Program-made: the position numbers and the translations under genes
The notes under the pieces: generated by a model
Seen by the model: only the letters and a program-made list of their open reading frames with translations
Database searches by the model: none
Told to the model about the DNA's origin: nothing
Source of the DNA: Trichoderma breve
Taxonomy: Eukaryota > Ascomycota > Sordariomycetes > Hypocreales > Hypocreaceae
NCBI RefSeq assembly: GCF_028502605.1
Contig: NC_079232.1
Location: 4,650,001-4,714,000, forward strand
DNA: 64,000 nt
Direction: 5' to 3'
Shown here: positions 1 to 11,838 of the stretch, piece by piece
Position numbering within the stretch: position 1 is the stretch's first letter
How the letters are laid out: every line of letters begins with the position of its first letter

Positions 1-32
1 AGCCTGGGTCCGAAGACACAGCGTCTGTGGTG

Positions 33-190
33 TTTGGCTTTCCTTCGATAATTCGTTTACGAGGTCCGCCCGAGGAATTACACGACGTTCTCGTCTTCCA
101 TTGGTTTGGCTTTCCTTCGACAATAATTCGTTTACGAGAGTCCGCCCGGAATTGCAGAGGAATTACAATTACACGACGTGCTTCCATTGG
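33..190. repeat. Imperfect tandem duplication, two units (72 and 86 bp)
   Basis: Unit one (33-104) and unit two (105-190) both start with TTTGGCTTTCCTTCGA, share ATTCGTTTACGAG and GTCCGCCCG, and end in CTTCCATTGG. The second unit carries a small internal insertion in which GAATT/AATTAC is repeated again. The duplication is read directly from the sequence. I see no gene that it belongs to. Confidence 0.85.
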
Positions 191-3171
191 CAATCTTCGA
201 AGGTTTAATTTAGCAACATGCACGAATAGCCTTTCGTCGTCGCCTTATCGATGCACAAAACCACAATGTGACGAGATAACGAGTTGATTGGTAAGACAGG
301 GGTAGCTGTTGTTGAAATGAAAGGATGCAGGCGTCAATGCCCCCGGAACAGCTAAGCAGGCCCTTGTTTCTTGTCTGTTTCTGGGTACGAGGGGGACGAG
401 GCCGGGGTGTTTGGTCGAGCGAACCTAAATTTAGGGAACTCCGGGAATTTTTCCTTTCCAGGTTCTGCTTTAAGCGCTCAATGGAGGCCCAAAGGGATGG
501 AGGAGATTTTTCAGGTGGCGCATCCACTGGATTTGGGCTTTGTGGGATTGATTTGCTGGGGTAGTGCGTCGGCTACGGAATTAATGGGAGCTTAATGAAT
601 CGGTTACGGTTGTAAGATGAGTTCAATATCGTGAAAGTGGTCAAGGCTTTGGGTTTAGGTAGGTCAACCCATTTGGGTAATTGGCTTTGAGCTTTCTTTG
701 GAAAGATGGGAAGTGCTTTCGTCAACGTGAACAATGACGAGATAATTATGTTACATCTGAGCATTGGTATTCTCAGTGGTGGCACCGCAGAATAAAACAG
801 TCATTTGGTTACACATTGTCACGCCGGGTTGTTGGTCCGGGAGTCGGACAAAGAGAATACACAACCCGTGTGCTGTTGTTCAGGTGTTGTTATTTCCACT
901 TGTGTCGCCTTGGCCATGCTCTTCTTTATTACATGAATGCAGTGCCGTTCACACAGAGGGGCTTTGTTGCGCACAGGAATCAAGGCACACAGATACACAC
1001 GTGCCTCTCAACACACGTTCCATTAAATAGCTTTGTTTTGCTTTTACTCTGCATTGTCCTCTCTTACAAATACGAGATTGTCGCGTGAGGGGAAACAAAG
1101 TTGCATTTCCTTGTTTTTTGCCCGACAAGAGGGCGTTCGGGTCAACGCCATGTGCCGTCTGTATCTGCGATGAATGCCCGTATCGCAAATGCTGGATGCC
1201 ACCATGTAAGCGGAGTAGAGTTTGGACCTGAAAGTGAAAGCCTCGGATTCCAAGACAAAGGGGAGAGTAAAATGACAACATTCATTGTCTTTCCTCATTC
1301 AACGTTTGTACATGCCTTAGTCCATCACAGCTCCCAACCTGAGACACATCAGCTCGCACCGCACACCGCTCTGGATTGTACGCCTCGGAGATGAAAGTCA
1401 GACATTCAGAACCGAGCATAACAAGGGAGGACAGTGTGTGGGTGAGTGTGTGAGGGGCATGCGGAGATGGAGCCCATTGTCTCGTGGCTCTTTTGGGGGT
1501 TGTATCACTGCCGGCGAGATGCGAGATGCCGGCACAATCAGTGATGCCGATGAGGCCGCGTGCGTGAGTGAAAGAGGCAACTGAGTTAATTGAGAGATGG
1601 TCACGCAGGATATCGAGATGTGACAGAGTATAGATGTCGATACAACCTTATTTACAAAGTGTTGCCTCGTACGGGATCATCAAGTTGGAATATCTACTAG
1701 TGCCTATCTAGAAATACGATGGATGATTGTATGTCAGAGAGAGAAAAAACTCAATTCGTTCATAAAGCTATGTCATTATTTGTGTGACATCATAGACTAA
1801 CACAAGCTTGTGAAAACATTGAAGCAAGCACAGTGGTGGTGATTTCCTCAGTAAGACTGCTTCAAACCTATGCGCTCAAGGTATTACAAGGCAAGACAAC
1901 AGCATCCTTTGTAGCTTCCTCATTGAGGCAAGCCACCCCGGTCTTCTTTTTTCCTTCTCTTTGTATTTTATTTCACCTTTTTGTATTTTCCCCTCTTCCA
2001 TAACACATCTCGTGAACAACTTCTACCACCTCCGATTCTCCTCCCATTGTCGCAGAAGGTGGTGCACCGTGCGGGACACTGATCCTCGTGATGGATTCCC
2101 AAAGAAGGATCGGCGTCGATCATCTGCCCCTCGCCTCGCATACATACTTTGCACCAAGTGCTACCGTTAAATCCCAAGCCTCGTCCGCTTCGTCCCAACT
2201 TAATCATGCGAAATAGCCCGCAGCTCATCGCCCTGATTTTAAACCTACGCGCCGGCCGGAGCTAACTAACGCTGTCTAACACTCTCGGAACGAGGGAGAG
2301 AGAAACAGACTGAAAATAGAAGAGAACAATCCAGTCCAATTGGTGCCACCGCTGGAAGCCTCGCATTAGTCCCTAGAAGCGCTTTGTTATCCAAGACTCT
2401 TGGCGACAGGCCCCGCGTTGTCTCATACGTACTGTACGAGAACAACAACAACACCGGCAAAACGCAGACGGACAAAGCACAAAGGTCCGGAAGCGTGAGA
2501 CACAAAAGCATCATTCACACAATGTTCCCCCGTAGCGCCACTCCCGATGCTGCGCCGTGGCTCGGCCGCTTTGAAGCCGCCATCGGTCTGGACGCCACTT
2601 TGCCTGGCTCGCCGGGCCCTGAATCCTGTGTACCCCTGACGCCGACCCAGCAAATGACAACCGCTGGCGCTGGCAGAGGCGGCCAAGCCTGCTTGTATGC
2701 CAACGATTGATGAAGGGGCACATGGTGAAGCCCGAACCCATTGCTACTGCTAACCAGTTTCATGCTCTAGTCAAGCCGCTTGCGACCAGTCCGAAAAGAA
2801 TCGCGGCAGCCCTGCCGAGCCGCCGAGCTATCACCACCATGGATCCAAATCCGGACCCCTGTCTCCTAGCCCTTCATATGCCAGTCCCAAGCTTCGTCCG
2901 GACCCGCCACGGAGCTTCTCCCTCGCGTCCCTGATTCACAAGCTTTGCTTGGTGTTCGTGTTGCTGTCCGTTGCATTGTTAGTCTCCGGTTTATTAAGTT
3001 TATTAACTGCTCGCGGCCCCGATTTCGATGCAGCTCTTCCTGATGTCTCGGTATCTTCTTTCTTTTCTTTCCCATTTACCCCCTTCCGCTCATTTGTTTT
3101 TATAGACGCAGCTCCCGGCTTCCCAGCTGGATCGATTTGCCTTTTATTCCCACCGCAACATTCTTTACATC
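191..3171. other. Non-coding stretch and upstream region of the GH76 gene
   Basis: No reading frame here looks like a conserved protein, and all open frames are about 110 codons or shorter. A pyrimidine-rich tract at about 3048-3110 (CTTCTTTCTTTTCTTTCCC type) lies just before the GH76 start and is typical of fungal core promoters and 5' leaders. A minus-strand frame at 210-572 has protein-like composition and could be an exon of a gene outside the window, but I cannot support it. Confidence 0.5.
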
Positions 3172-4404
3172 ATGGCACTTCCAAGCTGGATCTGGAAGCA
3201 CGCTCTTGCCTACTCGGCCGTCCTTTCGTCACTCGTTAACCCTTCATCCGCCGCTCCTTCTACTTCTCTATCTGCTACAAACTATGTCGCCAACTCCGTC
3301 ACAGCTATCCGGGAGCTGAACAATGCCTTTTATGATGTTGAGACTGGTCTCTGGAGCGCTGCCTGGTGGAACAGCGCCAATGCTTTCACCACATTGGCCG
3401 ACTTTGCACAGCTCCGTCTCAACGAGGCAAACCAGCTCAACGTTGGTGGCTTTCTACGCAACACTTACGCCCAGGCTCAGATCACAAGCGTCTCTGTCGC
3501 CAAGTTTGTGAATGCTGCCGGTCTTCCCCAAACTCTTCACTGCATCAACGGCAGAGGATGCTCTGCCTCCTTTGCGGCCTCTTTGCCCACCAGTCTCCAG
3601 AAGCGAGGCTTTGCTGACTTCCTCGATGACTTTTACGACGACGAGGGGTGGTGGGCTCTCGCCTTGATTCACGCTCACGACGCCACCGGCGATCAGGACT
3701 ATCTCGATTCGGCTATTGAAATCTTCAACGATATGCAGACCGGTCGAGGAACTCCTTGTGGTGGGGGCATTTACTGGAGCAAGGACCGCACTTACGTCAA
3801 CGCCATCGCCAACGAGTTGTACCTCTCTGTTGCCGCTTCTCTTGCCAACCGGGTGCCATCCAACGGCACTTACCTTCAGATTGCCAAGGCTCAATGGCAA
3901 TGGTTCTCCCAGAGTGGCATGATCAACTCCAACAACCTCATCAATGATGGTCTTGACTCAAACTGCAAGAACAACGGCCTGACCACCTGGTCTTATAACC
4001 AGGGTGTTATCCTCGGTGGTCTCAGCGAGCTCGCCAGGGCTACTGGTGACAACTCTCTTCTCACCAAAGCTTCCGCCATTGCCAACGCCGCCATCAACGC
4101 CCTTTCCAACTCAGATGGCATCCTCGTCGAGGCAGACAAGTGCGAGCTCAACCCAGGCAACTGCGGCACAGATGGTCAACAGTTCAAGGGTGCCTTCATC
4201 CGCAACCTGCGATACCTCAATGACCTGGCACCAAGCAGCACCTTCAAGAACTTCATCCTCCGCAATGCTCAGTCCATTTGGAACAACGATCGCAACAGCC
4301 AAAACATGCTTGGCGTCGCCTGGACTGGGCCCTATGTGGCGGCTACTGGCTCGTCCCACAGCAGTGCTCTAGATGCCCTAGTGGCCGCGATTGCTGTTTC
4401 ATAG
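3172..4404 (+). CDS. Secreted GH76 family alpha-1,6-mannanase-like glycoside hydrolase
   Basis: An intronless frame of 410 residues. The first ~28 residues form a secretion signal with a hydrophobic core (WIWKHALAYSAVLSSLV) and a likely cleavage site near SSAAP. The mature part matches glycoside hydrolase family 76 (fungal DCW1/DFG5 and secreted mannan endo-1,6-alpha-mannosidases): W-rich helices, the tandem acidic motif DDEGWWALALI with D156 and D157 as the family's catalytic aspartates, the CGGGIYW segment, and WSYNQGVILGGL. DCW1/DFG5-type members end in a GPI-attachment signal. Here the C-terminus (SALDALVAAIAVS) is short and lacks a clear omega site and hydrophobic tail, so a freely secreted enzyme acting on fungal cell-wall or external mannan is more likely. 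Exact substrate is inferred. Confidence 0.93.
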   Translation: MALPSWIWKHALAYSAVLSSLVNPSSAAPSTSLSATNYVANSVTAIRELNNAFYDVETGLWSAAWWNSANAFTTLADFAQLRLNEANQLNVGGFLRNTYAQAQITSVSVAKFVNAAGLPQTLHCINGRGCSASFAASLPTSLQKRGFADFLDDFYDDEGWWALALIHAHDATGDQDYLDSAIEIFNDMQTGRGTPCGGGIYWSKDRTYVNAIANELYLSVAASLANRVPSNGTYLQIAKAQWQWFSQSGMINSNNLINDGLDSNCKNNGLTTWSYNQGVILGGLSELARATGDNSLLTKASAIANAAINALSNSDGILVEADKCELNPGNCGTDGQQFKGAFIRNLRYLNDLAPSSTFKNFILRNAQSIWNNDRNSQNMLGVAWTGPYVAATGSSHSSALDALVAAIAVS

Positions 4405-5588
4405 TTTCACCTTGATTCCCCCGTCTTGGCAATTTGATAATTTTCTTTACTTCCCCCTTTCTCTCTCATCGTTTGCTGCTTTTGAATTGGACCGTCTGGT
4501 GACGACAACATTTCAGGAGTACGACTCCTTACTCAGGTCACAGCCGAGCCAGGCGTTTGCTGTGTGGGCTTGGAGTTTTTATTTCTCTAATCTGCGCGAC
4601 GGGCACGCAACCATTTTGGGCATCATTAATGATAAATCATAATGTTGTGAAACATTCCTTTACTTTTTTTCCCTCTCCCCCTTCGCTTGAGACGGTGCCT
4701 TAATATGGGGCACATGGCAAATGCCCCTGTCACATTGTCGTGTTTCATATTGGACAGTGGCAAGGTCATGATTCGCCAGTGATAGCTAAGCAATTTTATC
4801 ATTTTGCCAAGCTTTATGCGACCGAGAGAAAAAATGTGTGAGCCGAAATGTCTCTAGCTACTGAAATCTTTGAATACGAGCTTCTGCAAGCATCGAAATA
4901 TAATAGGCGAGGATAACAAGAACAGCATAGAATGAGCGCCGCAGACGGATAAAAAGGCGCAGAAACCGGAAACGCCTATCGATTTGGCGATAAGATATAG
5001 ATTCGATCTAGTGTTAATCATACTTTACATCAAACACTCCATTTACACATTTGTCAAAACCTTAAAAATTAATTGACATGTAGCTCCGAATTGCAAGATG
5101 GCGATCTGGAAGCGGTTAATTGGGAACAATTGCTCCGTTTTAAGTCCGTAGACAGATTGACATTGCCGAGGCAAATGCACAATGTCAGGCAGCAAGCTGT
5201 ACCAAGTGCAGCGTCACTCAGCCGGAGCCTACCCTACAGCAGACAGTGAGCTATACATTATACACACTGTATATTACCCGATTAGATTGCAACTTGACAA
5301 GATGCACGCGATACTGATGTGAGCCCGATGTTCAGGCAGCCGTCAAAAGGTCACTGGCGGTCCCCAAGACGAACTCACAACCAAGAAATCTCATCTGTAA
5401 GCCGACGTGATTTTATTCAGCTGCCTAGCTGCAACGACAAAACATCGTCACCGCCTCCAGCTGCGCTCATAAAGTGGTGCCTAACGTCCCTCTTTTTTTC
5501 TCTTATCCTTTTTGATGTAAAAGGGATGCTCAGCCCGACTCGTTTTTGAAGATATTGAGCGATAGAAATCGCTTTTTTCTTTTTCAAA
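4405..5588. other. Intergenic region between GH76 and TBCD genes
   Basis: AT-richer spacer holding the 3' end of the GH76 transcript and the promoter of the cofactor D gene. A T-rich stretch (about 5490-5583) directly precedes the TBCD start codon. No open frame here has protein-like composition and no RNA gene is evident. Confidence 0.6.
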
Positions 5589-8500
5589 ATGGATGCCTCT
5601 GAGAATGACATCGATGTGTATCTGCACAAGCATTCCAAGATTCTGCTTGATGAGTTGGATCAGAGCCTGGTGACCTGTTTGCGGAAGCCGGATGGCCGGG
5701 GGGGAACACGCATACGGCGATGGGTGCGGATCAGGGAGACTATGAAGGCTACTTGTGCTGTGAGTTTCTGAAAGAGATGGAGTGTGTATGTGTGTCTATT
5801 GCTGACGAGAGACTTTGTCTTTGTAGGTCTTGGATCAGTTTCAAGAACTGCCTCAACTGCTGGATCCGCATCTGCCCAAGTGGATTCCCTATTTAGCAGA
5901 GTCATATCTGGAGTATTTGCAGACGCGGCATCGGCACAAGAGGGTTCCAGAGCAGACCAACTTGCTTGCTCCCCTGGACTATGCAATTTCCAGGATCCTC
6001 TATTCGTTCTGCAAGGTCCGCGGGGAAAAGGTCATTGTGCGCTTTCTCAATGTTGAGACCAAGTATCTGGAGCTCATCCTTTCAGCTGTCGAAGAAGCTG
6101 AAGTCCACGCCGGCAAGGAAAAGAAGGATTTCTTTGCTGAGCGAGATTCCGATGAAGGATGGTCGTGGGAACAGCGTTATATTGCGCTGCTCTGGCTTTC
6201 TCACCTTTTGTTCGCGCCGTTTGACCTATCGACTATTTCCTCTGCTGATCTTGATGAAGAGGGCGTGCCGTCTATTGCTGGGTTTACCTGGCCTGCGAAT
6301 GTGCCGGGACTTACGATGAGGGTTATTCCTCTGGCTACAAAGTACATCGCTTCTGCAGGAAAAGAACGAGATGCTGCCAAAGCTCTCCTTGTGAGACTCG
6401 CCATGCGGCGTGATATGCAGCAGATTGGTATTCTGGAGAGCCTCGTGCAGTGGTCTCTGAAATCGCTACGGCCTCAGAGGGAGACTGAGATTGAGAATCC
6501 TTATTTTTACATTGGTGTTCTCTCTTTCCTGGCTGGAATACTACGGTCTGCATCGGAGACGTCTGATATGGACACCTATCTGCCCACCATTTTTGAATCC
6601 GTGCTTGAACTATCGACTGGTGAAGATGCCATCTCAAAAATCATCATGTCTCAGGCGTCAGCACGGAAGATGATGCTGAAAGTCATCCGTTCGCTGGTTG
6701 TTTCGCTATTGCGTTCCTCCCGACGAGATATGAAGACCACAGTCTTGGTAGAGAATGCAATTGGCTACTTCCTTGAGAGCCTCTCTGACAACGACACTCC
6801 GGTTCGTTTGTCTGCTAGCAAGTCGCTTAGCATTATTACGTTGAAGCTGGACCCAGACATGGCATCTCAAGTTGTCGAAGCTGTTCTCGAGTCCCTGAAC
6901 CGCAATGTGCTTTGGAGCAAGACGTCAGCCAAGTCAGGGGCTAAACCGGTCCGCGACTTGTCCGCTGTGAATCCCTTGGAGTGGCATGGCTTGATGATGA
7001 CCCTGTCGCACTTGCTCTATCGGCGATCTCCGCCAGCCAGCCAGCTCTCCGACATCTTTCACTCTCTTCTTCTGGGATTGACCTTTGAGCAGCGCGGCGT
7101 TTCTGGAGCTAGCGTGGGATCAAACGTTCGCGACGCAGCGTGCTTTGGCATCTGGGCACTTGCTCGCCGATACACAACTGACGAGCTCCTCGCCGTGTCC
7201 ACAAAGTCCGTCTACGCGGCCAAATCTCACCCTGCGACGAGCTCCATTCTTCAAGTCTTGGGTACAGAGCTGGTAACGACGGCGTCCTTGGACCCGGAAG
7301 GAAATATTAGGCGCGGAGCTTCAGCTGCGCTGCAGGAACTCATTGGCCGGCACCCGGATACCGTGGAGCATGGCATTGGAGTTGTTCAGTGCGTCGATTA
7401 CCACGCCGTGGCTCGGAGATCGCGCGCCGTTCAGGAGGTTGCTACTGGTGCAACAAAACTTTCACCGCAGTATGGAGAGGCTGTTATTGATGGCATCTTG
7501 AGCTGGCGGGGGATCGGAGACTTGGATACGGGCTCAAGGCGAGCTGCTGGCTCTGCGTTTGGCACGCTAATAGTACAGTTGTCGAACACGGCCTCGGAAA
7601 CGCCATTTTCTCGCTTTGAAGAATCGATCGACTTGGTGATGGATCGCCTGAGCACTTTGCAAAAAAGACAGGTAGAAGAACGACATGGTTTGCTAGCGTG
7701 CTTTGCCGGAGTCGTAGACGGCTTCCCTGAGCTTGCTCAGAAAGCTCAGGGGAAGTTGCTTGACCGAGCTACTGTCCGCAAGATACTGGGCTATATATCT
7801 GGAATTCTTGAAGATTGCAAGAACAATGAGTATCGTCGGCCTGAGCTTATTGTAGAGGCAGCGAGTCGCTTGGTTGTTTCCTCTTTGCCTCTCATCCAGG
7901 CTGCTACGCTAAGCAACTTTTCTTACGACAAATTAGAAAAGGGAAGCGATGTGTTATCTATGGAAAAAACGAATGGGCTGCCAGACATTGCCTCAGCCTT
8001 TGCTTCTGCACAGCAGCTTGCTGAGATGGAGACGTTGACTTCAAGGCTGCGAGATGTGATGCCAAATTGGCTTAGTAGAAACGAGCAGGAAACTGCCGAT
8101 TCTGCTTCTGCAGCCGGTCTCATGCTTCTTTTGCTCTCTTCAACGGAAGAACGTATCAAGATTCTAGAGCAGTGGGCCAAGCTGATCGCAGCTAAGCCTG
8201 GAAGCCGATCGATAGTCACTGGAAACGGCTACTTTCACGTCATGGCAATGGCTCAACCTCTCTCTCACACTTTACAAGATAATTCTGGCAGCGATGTAGT
8301 GTGCAATGCGTTCCTTGAGCGATGGAGCGTCGATACTGAGGTTGAGACCAGGGTTGCCATTCTGCACAGTCTGTTGAGTAGTCGCATTCTCAAGGACAGG
8401 CCGACAGTTTTCCTGGACCTTCTTGCAGAGGGCCTCAACGACTACACGACGACAGCCAGAGGTGACGAGGGTTCTTTGGTGCGGTTTCAGACACTTAAAG

Positions 8501-9525
8501 CCATTGCAGTTCTTTGGGGAGATATTGGACATCCTACGAGCCAGGCAGACTGGGTTGAAGCGTCGGTCCGGAAGCTGATTTACAACATCCTGCGGCTCTC
8601 TGCAGAGAAACTGGATCGTGTCCGTCGTGTGGCCAAGGACGTTGTTGCGCTACTTATGAGTGAGAGGTGGGTTTCTTTCTTGTAACTCTATGCCCCTGTT
8701 CTCGAGTGACTGGTAAAGTATCAAATACTAATTCGTGTCTTCATGTTTAGTTCCGTTGATGAATTGAAGGACTCGAATCAGCCATCAAGAAAGACTTACT
8801 TTACGAAATTCTTGAGTTTTTCATCAAAAGGTTACTTTGCTCTGCTGCTTAACCTCATCCCCAAGGACGCTCTACACCCACACATCATGGCCATAGTAAA
8901 CACCGACGACAACTGGATGGCCGGTCTCATGGCCGGTTTCGTCTCATCCGCAGACACCGGAAACGAAGAGCTGGTCATTGCAAGTCGAGCAGCGCTCACA
9001 GAGTACTGCGAAGAATCACCAGAAAACTTGCAGCGAGTATGCTCCGCACTAATACAAAACCTAAAGACTTGCCAGAGCGAAGACCGGATCATTGTGCCAA
9101 CTCTGGAGATTATCGCGTTTCTCTTCTACGCGGGACTCTTTCAGCGGTCTCAGGGCATCAGCTATCGCGGCCTCTGCCTGCAGACGCAAAAGGCGGGATA
9201 CAAGACGGGCAACGTGCGCAAGGTGATTGCCTGCATCAAAGTATACGGCGGTATCGCTGCGTCAGTCGGGACTGCGAATGGAGGAGTGAATGTGGAGGCT
9301 GGAGCCAAGGATGCGCGGAAGAGACTCGGTGCGCTCATGTCGCATCCGTGGCCGCGGGTTCGCAGTGCTGTGGTTGATGAGATTTGGGGGCTTGTGGGCG
9401 GCGAGGAGGCGGTTGGCGAGGATGGAGAAGGAGAAGCAGATGGGCATGGGTTGACGGGTGTGGATTGGGCGAGTGCGGAGAAGGGTCAGATCAAGGCTTT
9501 GGTGACGGAGCTGAAGTTGGAATAG
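5589..9525 (+). CDS. Tubulin-folding cofactor D (TBCD / Alp1 / Cin1 family)
   Basis: Three exons: 5589-5759, 5827-8666 and 8751-9525, giving 1261 residues, close to the ~1200 usual for the family. Intron 1 (GTGAGT...TTGTAG) is phase 0; intron 2 is phase 2 and contains a textbook TACTAAT branch site. The N-terminus (HSKILLDELDQSL, then LPKWIPYLAESYLEYL) and the long alpha-helical HEAT/ARM solenoid fit cofactor D, including the segment RRGASAALQELIGRHP. Cofactor D binds beta-tubulin and, with cofactors C and E and Arl2/Alp41, assembles the alpha-beta tubulin dimer in the cytosol. The C-terminal exon keeps the conserved SHPWPRVRSAVVDEIW region. The start ATG lies in the only frame that splices into the body. 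Confidence 0.94.
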
Positions 9526-9949
9526 ACTTGCTATGGTGTAATTGCTGATACATCACAAGCTGTTTAAGAGGTACTGTTACTGATAGAGTACAAGTTGTTT
9601 ATCTAAGAGGAGGTTGTCATGGATACAGCATAGCGTCTTTGTTTGGGCTACTATTAACATAGACAGATAGACAGAGCTTCTTAAACGAAGAATCAGAACT
9701 TATCTTATAGTCCAAACATAAAACACAAGATTGATGAAAATCGACGGGTAAGGCTGTTTAAGTAAAGAGGTAGCATTTATCGCCACCTTGAATACTAGGC
9801 CCGGTGGTTATGCTCCTAACCACAAAATGTGGCGATGGTGAAGATATCCCAACATGGCTATGATATCATTATCAGCCCAGCAATCAACGATCAATTCTAC
9901 TCCCCTTAATTAATTCCTACAGACACTGGGAACACATCTATATCTATAC
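9526..9949. other. Intergenic spacer between TBCD and endosulfine genes
   Basis: AT-rich, no protein-like frame. It holds the TBCD 3' end and a presumably compact promoter for the downstream gene on the same strand. A CCTTAATTAATTCC palindrome-like stretch sits about 50 bp before the next start codon. Confidence 0.5.
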
Positions 9950-10362
9950 ATGATGGAATCCAAAAACGAAGCGGCCAATAAGAGTGAAAGCGACAGGGAA
10001 ACACATCTCCGAGATATATACGGAATAGTGCCCAACCGAGCTCAACTCCTCGACCACCAGCTAGACGTACAACCAATCTAATCTCTCCCCCAATTGTTCG
10101 TCTGGACCCAAGCTGATTTTGAACAAAGAGGAGGACTTTTTTCGATTCTGGCGACTACGCACTGGAAAAAGCCCGTAAACCCTCCAACATGGGCAGCGTC
10201 ACGACTGGAAGCGAGCATCCGTGCCGCGAGGCCATATCACATCCGTTTTGTCCGGAGTCGGGGCCGATGAGTCTTCGCGAGAGGTCTAACTCGAAGGATG
10301 AAGGGAGCGAGACGAAGTGTAAAAGTCATCTCTGTGAAGAGCAAAGCGGTGGTGCGTTGTAG
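9950..10362 (+). CDS. Endosulfine-domain protein (Igo1/ENSA/ARPP19-like), divergent
   Basis: Two exons, 9950-10066 and 10129-10362, joined in phase 0 across a 62-nt GT-AG intron (GTACAA...AAAG, with a CTGAT branch-like site); product 116 residues. Exon 1 gives RDIYGIVPNRAQLLDHQLD, the family's R-x-Y-G-x-x-P...LL..L box. Exon 2 opens with FFDSGDYALEKA, which carries the invariant FDSGDY core; S46 corresponds to the serine phosphorylated by Rim15/Greatwall kinase, turning endosulfine into a PP2A-B55 inhibitor at quiescence or mitotic entry. It then continues through GSVTTGSEHP, the usual G-x-x-HP tail. Odd points: the residue before FDSGDY is F rather than the usual Y, and the ~50-residue C-terminus is unlike typical fungal Igo1. 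Start codon: ATGATG at 9950/9953. It could be a second, diverged paralogue. Confidence 0.85.
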
Positions 10363-11144
10363 TCGTTGGAATCTGATATGAGATGGGCGTTGGTAAAATT
10401 GCTTTGGATGGGAAGGTGATTTACATGTATGGTTAGTTTTGAATGAGAAGAGGCTTTGAGGATGTCTTTGAGAGATTGACAAATGAGAGCGGTTGAGTTT
10501 ATTGTCTACACATATCATTATTGATGAGTTACGCCGTGGTAAATAGTTGATAACAAGCTGTATATACTTTGGGGTTAGCAACTTGTGTACCCCTACCTAC
10601 CTACCTTGGTAGCCATCAGAGTTATACTATTGATCTTCTTCTATTGTCAACATCGTCTTCTACTATTAATATCTTCTTCTACCATTGATCTCTTATTCTA
10701 GCATCGTCATCTTCTAATATTGACAACCGCATGATCCAATGTTACTCTTTATGATAGCCGATAAACGAAGCCAATCCAAAGCGTCTGTCTCAAAAACTTG
10801 AGTTAACAGCTGCCAGCCCAAAGATGGATGGCGTTAATGTATACATCTGGCGACGTCTCAGGAATAAAAAGTGACAGGCCGCCTGCCACTTGCCACTGAG
10901 AAAACATAAAACGCGAAAACTTCTACAACGCCTGCTGAAAAAATTTCTCTCTTCCTTCGTTTTTCATCTTCATTATTCTACCTTTGTTGTCTCTCGTCGA
11001 CATTATCAACATATCCAACATTACCAACTACCCGAAAGCCGTTTCTGCGGCTATTACAGCAACTAATCAACCACATACTCGTTGCATATTGAGGTCTCGT
11101 TGGTGTTACCTCAGTCTTTCTATCTACGGCATCACCTGTTGATA
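10363..11144. other. AT-rich non-coding stretch with quasi-repeats
   Basis: Contains CCTACCTACCTACC (about 10588-10601) and, at about 10630-10730, a run of four or five loose repeats of the form TATTGATCTTCTTCTA / TATTAATATCTTCTTCTA. The last ~200 bp are pyrimidine-rich and look like a leader feeding the following relic frame. No protein-like frame seen. Confidence 0.5.
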
Positions 11145-11672
11145 ATGAACTTTATCGATGTTAAGGCTATCGACTGCTATTACCAGCAAGCTACATTGAT
11201 GACCCCAGACGAGCAAGCAGCCTTTGCTCGAATGGTTTGGAAATCTGACAATGATCCGGCTACTTGGGTGAAATACCCAGCTCTGTCTATCAACTCAACA
11301 AAAAAGGCTGCATGCTTAAGCAGCTCAACAAAAGGTAGCTATCCACATTGCCAATTCACTCTGACCGGAAGCCTGCACCCGTGCCAGCTCACTTTTCCCA
11401 GTGGCCTTTCGTGCAAAGTTAGAAGGCTCCAGAGTCTTAACTAACAGGGCTCTATATTGCCGTCTTTTTTTTTCGTAATACTGACTAGTATTTATAGTAC
11501 TCACTGTCTCTCACGTCTCCGAGATATTGTTGAACATGGAGATGGGTTATTCAAACTCTGCGATTCTTCAGAATACTACAATTACTATTACTATCCATCG
11601 ACACCGTTATTAACGATGGACGAGACTACTTCTGGGCGGCCTGTTACACCACCCAATCTATCTACTTAGATT
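11145..11672 (+). pseudogene. Relic copy A of an unknown two-module gene
   Basis: A 99-codon frame (11145-11444) encodes a module centred on MTPDEQAAFARMV. It is followed after ~70 bp by a second frame ending at 11669 with SSEYYNYYYYPSTPLL and DETTSGRPVTPPN. Both modules recur, in the same order and strand, in the next relic (MTPDEQEKYVEMV and YSEHYDHSYHHSTPS...DETPSTG...MTPPPN), and the DNA around the first module is also similar. Neither frame resembles a family I know. Short broken frames suggest a decayed gene, but an expressed spliced gene is not excluded. Confidence 0.5.
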
Positions 11673-11838
11673 CAACATCTATTTAGATTCACCATTTACA
11701 TACAAAGATTCAACATCTTCAGCCACCTTCTACCTATATCTATTCAAATATTCAACAGGTAATAATTACCCTTCGAAATCACACTTTGATGGCTTAGTAA
11801 CGCCTATCTAACTGGTCTTTCTAGCAGTTCTTGTCACA

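Noticed and set aside
210..572. Minus-strand frame with SLWASIERLKQNLERKNSRSSLNLGSL
   Set aside because: One helical segment looks protein-like, but there is no start, no partner exon and poor sequence afterwards. Not enough to call a gene.
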